Origin: JBOHUC01 sp050733935
GTDB lineage: Bacteria > Eisenbacteria > RBG-16-71-46 > DASYSL01
Direction: 5' to 3'
Assembly (NCBI GenBank): GCA_050733935.1
Contig: JBOHUC010000024.1
Coordinates: forward strand, 11,437-75,436
DNA: 64,000 bases
Part shown: piece by piece, positions 63,771-64,000 of the stretch
Position numbering within the stretch: the stretch's first letter is position 1
Layout of the letters: each line of letters begins with the position of its first letter
Notes under the pieces: model-generated
The model's database searches: none
Seen by the model: only the letters and a program-made list of their open reading frames with translations
Told to the model about the DNA's origin: nothing
Made by a program: the position numbers and the translations under genes

Positions 63771-64000
63771 ACGAACCGCGCGAAGACTACTTGTGGGATC
63801 GGAGCGGCACGCCCGATCCTGAGATCGAACGACTCGAGCACGCGCTCCAATCCGTGCGCGCGGATCTCCCGCCCTCGCTCCCCGGCCTCGGACACGCGCC
63901 GGCGGATGCAGAGGGTGCGGAAAACGAAGATCGCGCCCGGGACGCGGAGCGCGAGTCCCGGGCTGTCGGGGCATTCCGCGCGGGCCACGCGGGCCGCGTG
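63767..64000 (+). CDS. Probable anti-sigma/FecR-type protein, cut by the window edge
   Basis: 78 codons from a GTG at 63767, open to the end of the window. NEPREDYLWDRSGTPDPEIE followed by RLEHALQSVRADL is the N-terminal pattern of putative anti-sigma proteins with a later FecR domain (DYLWDxSGxPDPE). The part visible ends before any membrane helix. Overlap with the sigma gene supports the role. Its C-terminus is outside the window. Confidence 0.7.
   Translation, partial: MNEPREDYLWDRSGTPDPEIERLEHALQSVRADLPPSLPGLGHAPADAEGAENEDRARDAERESRAVGAFRAGHAGRV

Overview
The window is high-G+C bacterial chromosome with densely packed genes, many joined by 4-bp ATGA, GTGA or TTGA stop/start overlaps. There is no rRNA, tRNA, CRISPR array, phage block or recognisable insertion sequence. 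Several traits recall Candidatus Eisenbacteria and related FCB-group lineages: HAF repeats ending in a FlgD-like beta domain, a secreted von Willebrand factor A protein with a Cys-rich tail and a C-terminal SWGAIKANYHR tag, Tat-exported enzymes, many DinB-like proteins and many ECF sigma factors. That placement is an inference; no marker gene here decides it.

Layout. 1-7.9 kb: a truncated acetyltransferase, an ECF sigma factor with a membrane protein carrying a YCII domain, an exported intradiol dioxygenase, a Ser/Thr kinase fused to a TolB-like domain and TPRs, a short-chain dehydrogenase, and a TetR-ECF sigma pair. 8.1-11.7 kb: an SPFH/ribbon-helix-helix/membrane-protein operon and a NatAB-type ABC exporter. 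11.8-19.3 kb: acyl-CoA dehydrogenase, Rieske protein, a tiny lipoprotein, glutamate dehydrogenase, a sugar ABC importer without its ATPase, and FolE. 19.4-27.3 kb: a nuclease/HAD/methyltransferase run, an ECF sigma/anti-sigma pair, an APC transporter and a TRIC channel. 27.3-32.0 kb: a six-gene operon (NfeD protease, slipin, DUF1684, DUF6265 and two DinB-like proteins). 32.1-36.6 kb: a sigma-54 activator, a four-gene operon of small secreted proteins, and arginase. 36.7-40.1 kb: a structured RNA with a strong terminator, then TldD (with a Tat signal) and TldE. 40.1-50.0 kb: envelope glycosyltransferases, a BrkB-like protein, TPR and TolB-like proteins, ErpA, a HAF-repeat protein, GT2 and a WecA-like transferase. 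50.3-61.5 kb: an HNH endonuclease, a RecB-like nuclease, Eis-like and DinB proteins, an outer-membrane pair, a YhaN/YhaO (SbcCD-like) pair and MoaA. 61.5-64 kb: a long repeat-bearing gap, the vWA protein, and an ECF sigma factor with a truncated partner.

The most striking element is a 20-bp perfect palindrome, AACTTGCCCCGGGGCAAGTT. It and its variants occur eight times in three places: three copies exactly 48 bp apart and in frame inside the HNH endonuclease gene, three in the gap after moaA, and two between the convergent genes near 27.4 kb. Inside the HNH gene it encodes ELAPGQV with codons (CTT, CAA, GTT) that the rest of the window avoids, which suggests the DNA rather than the peptide is conserved. 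Other candidates for new biology are the four-gene secreted-protein operon (34.2-35.4 kb), the structured RNA before tldD, and the ECF/TM-YCII pair.
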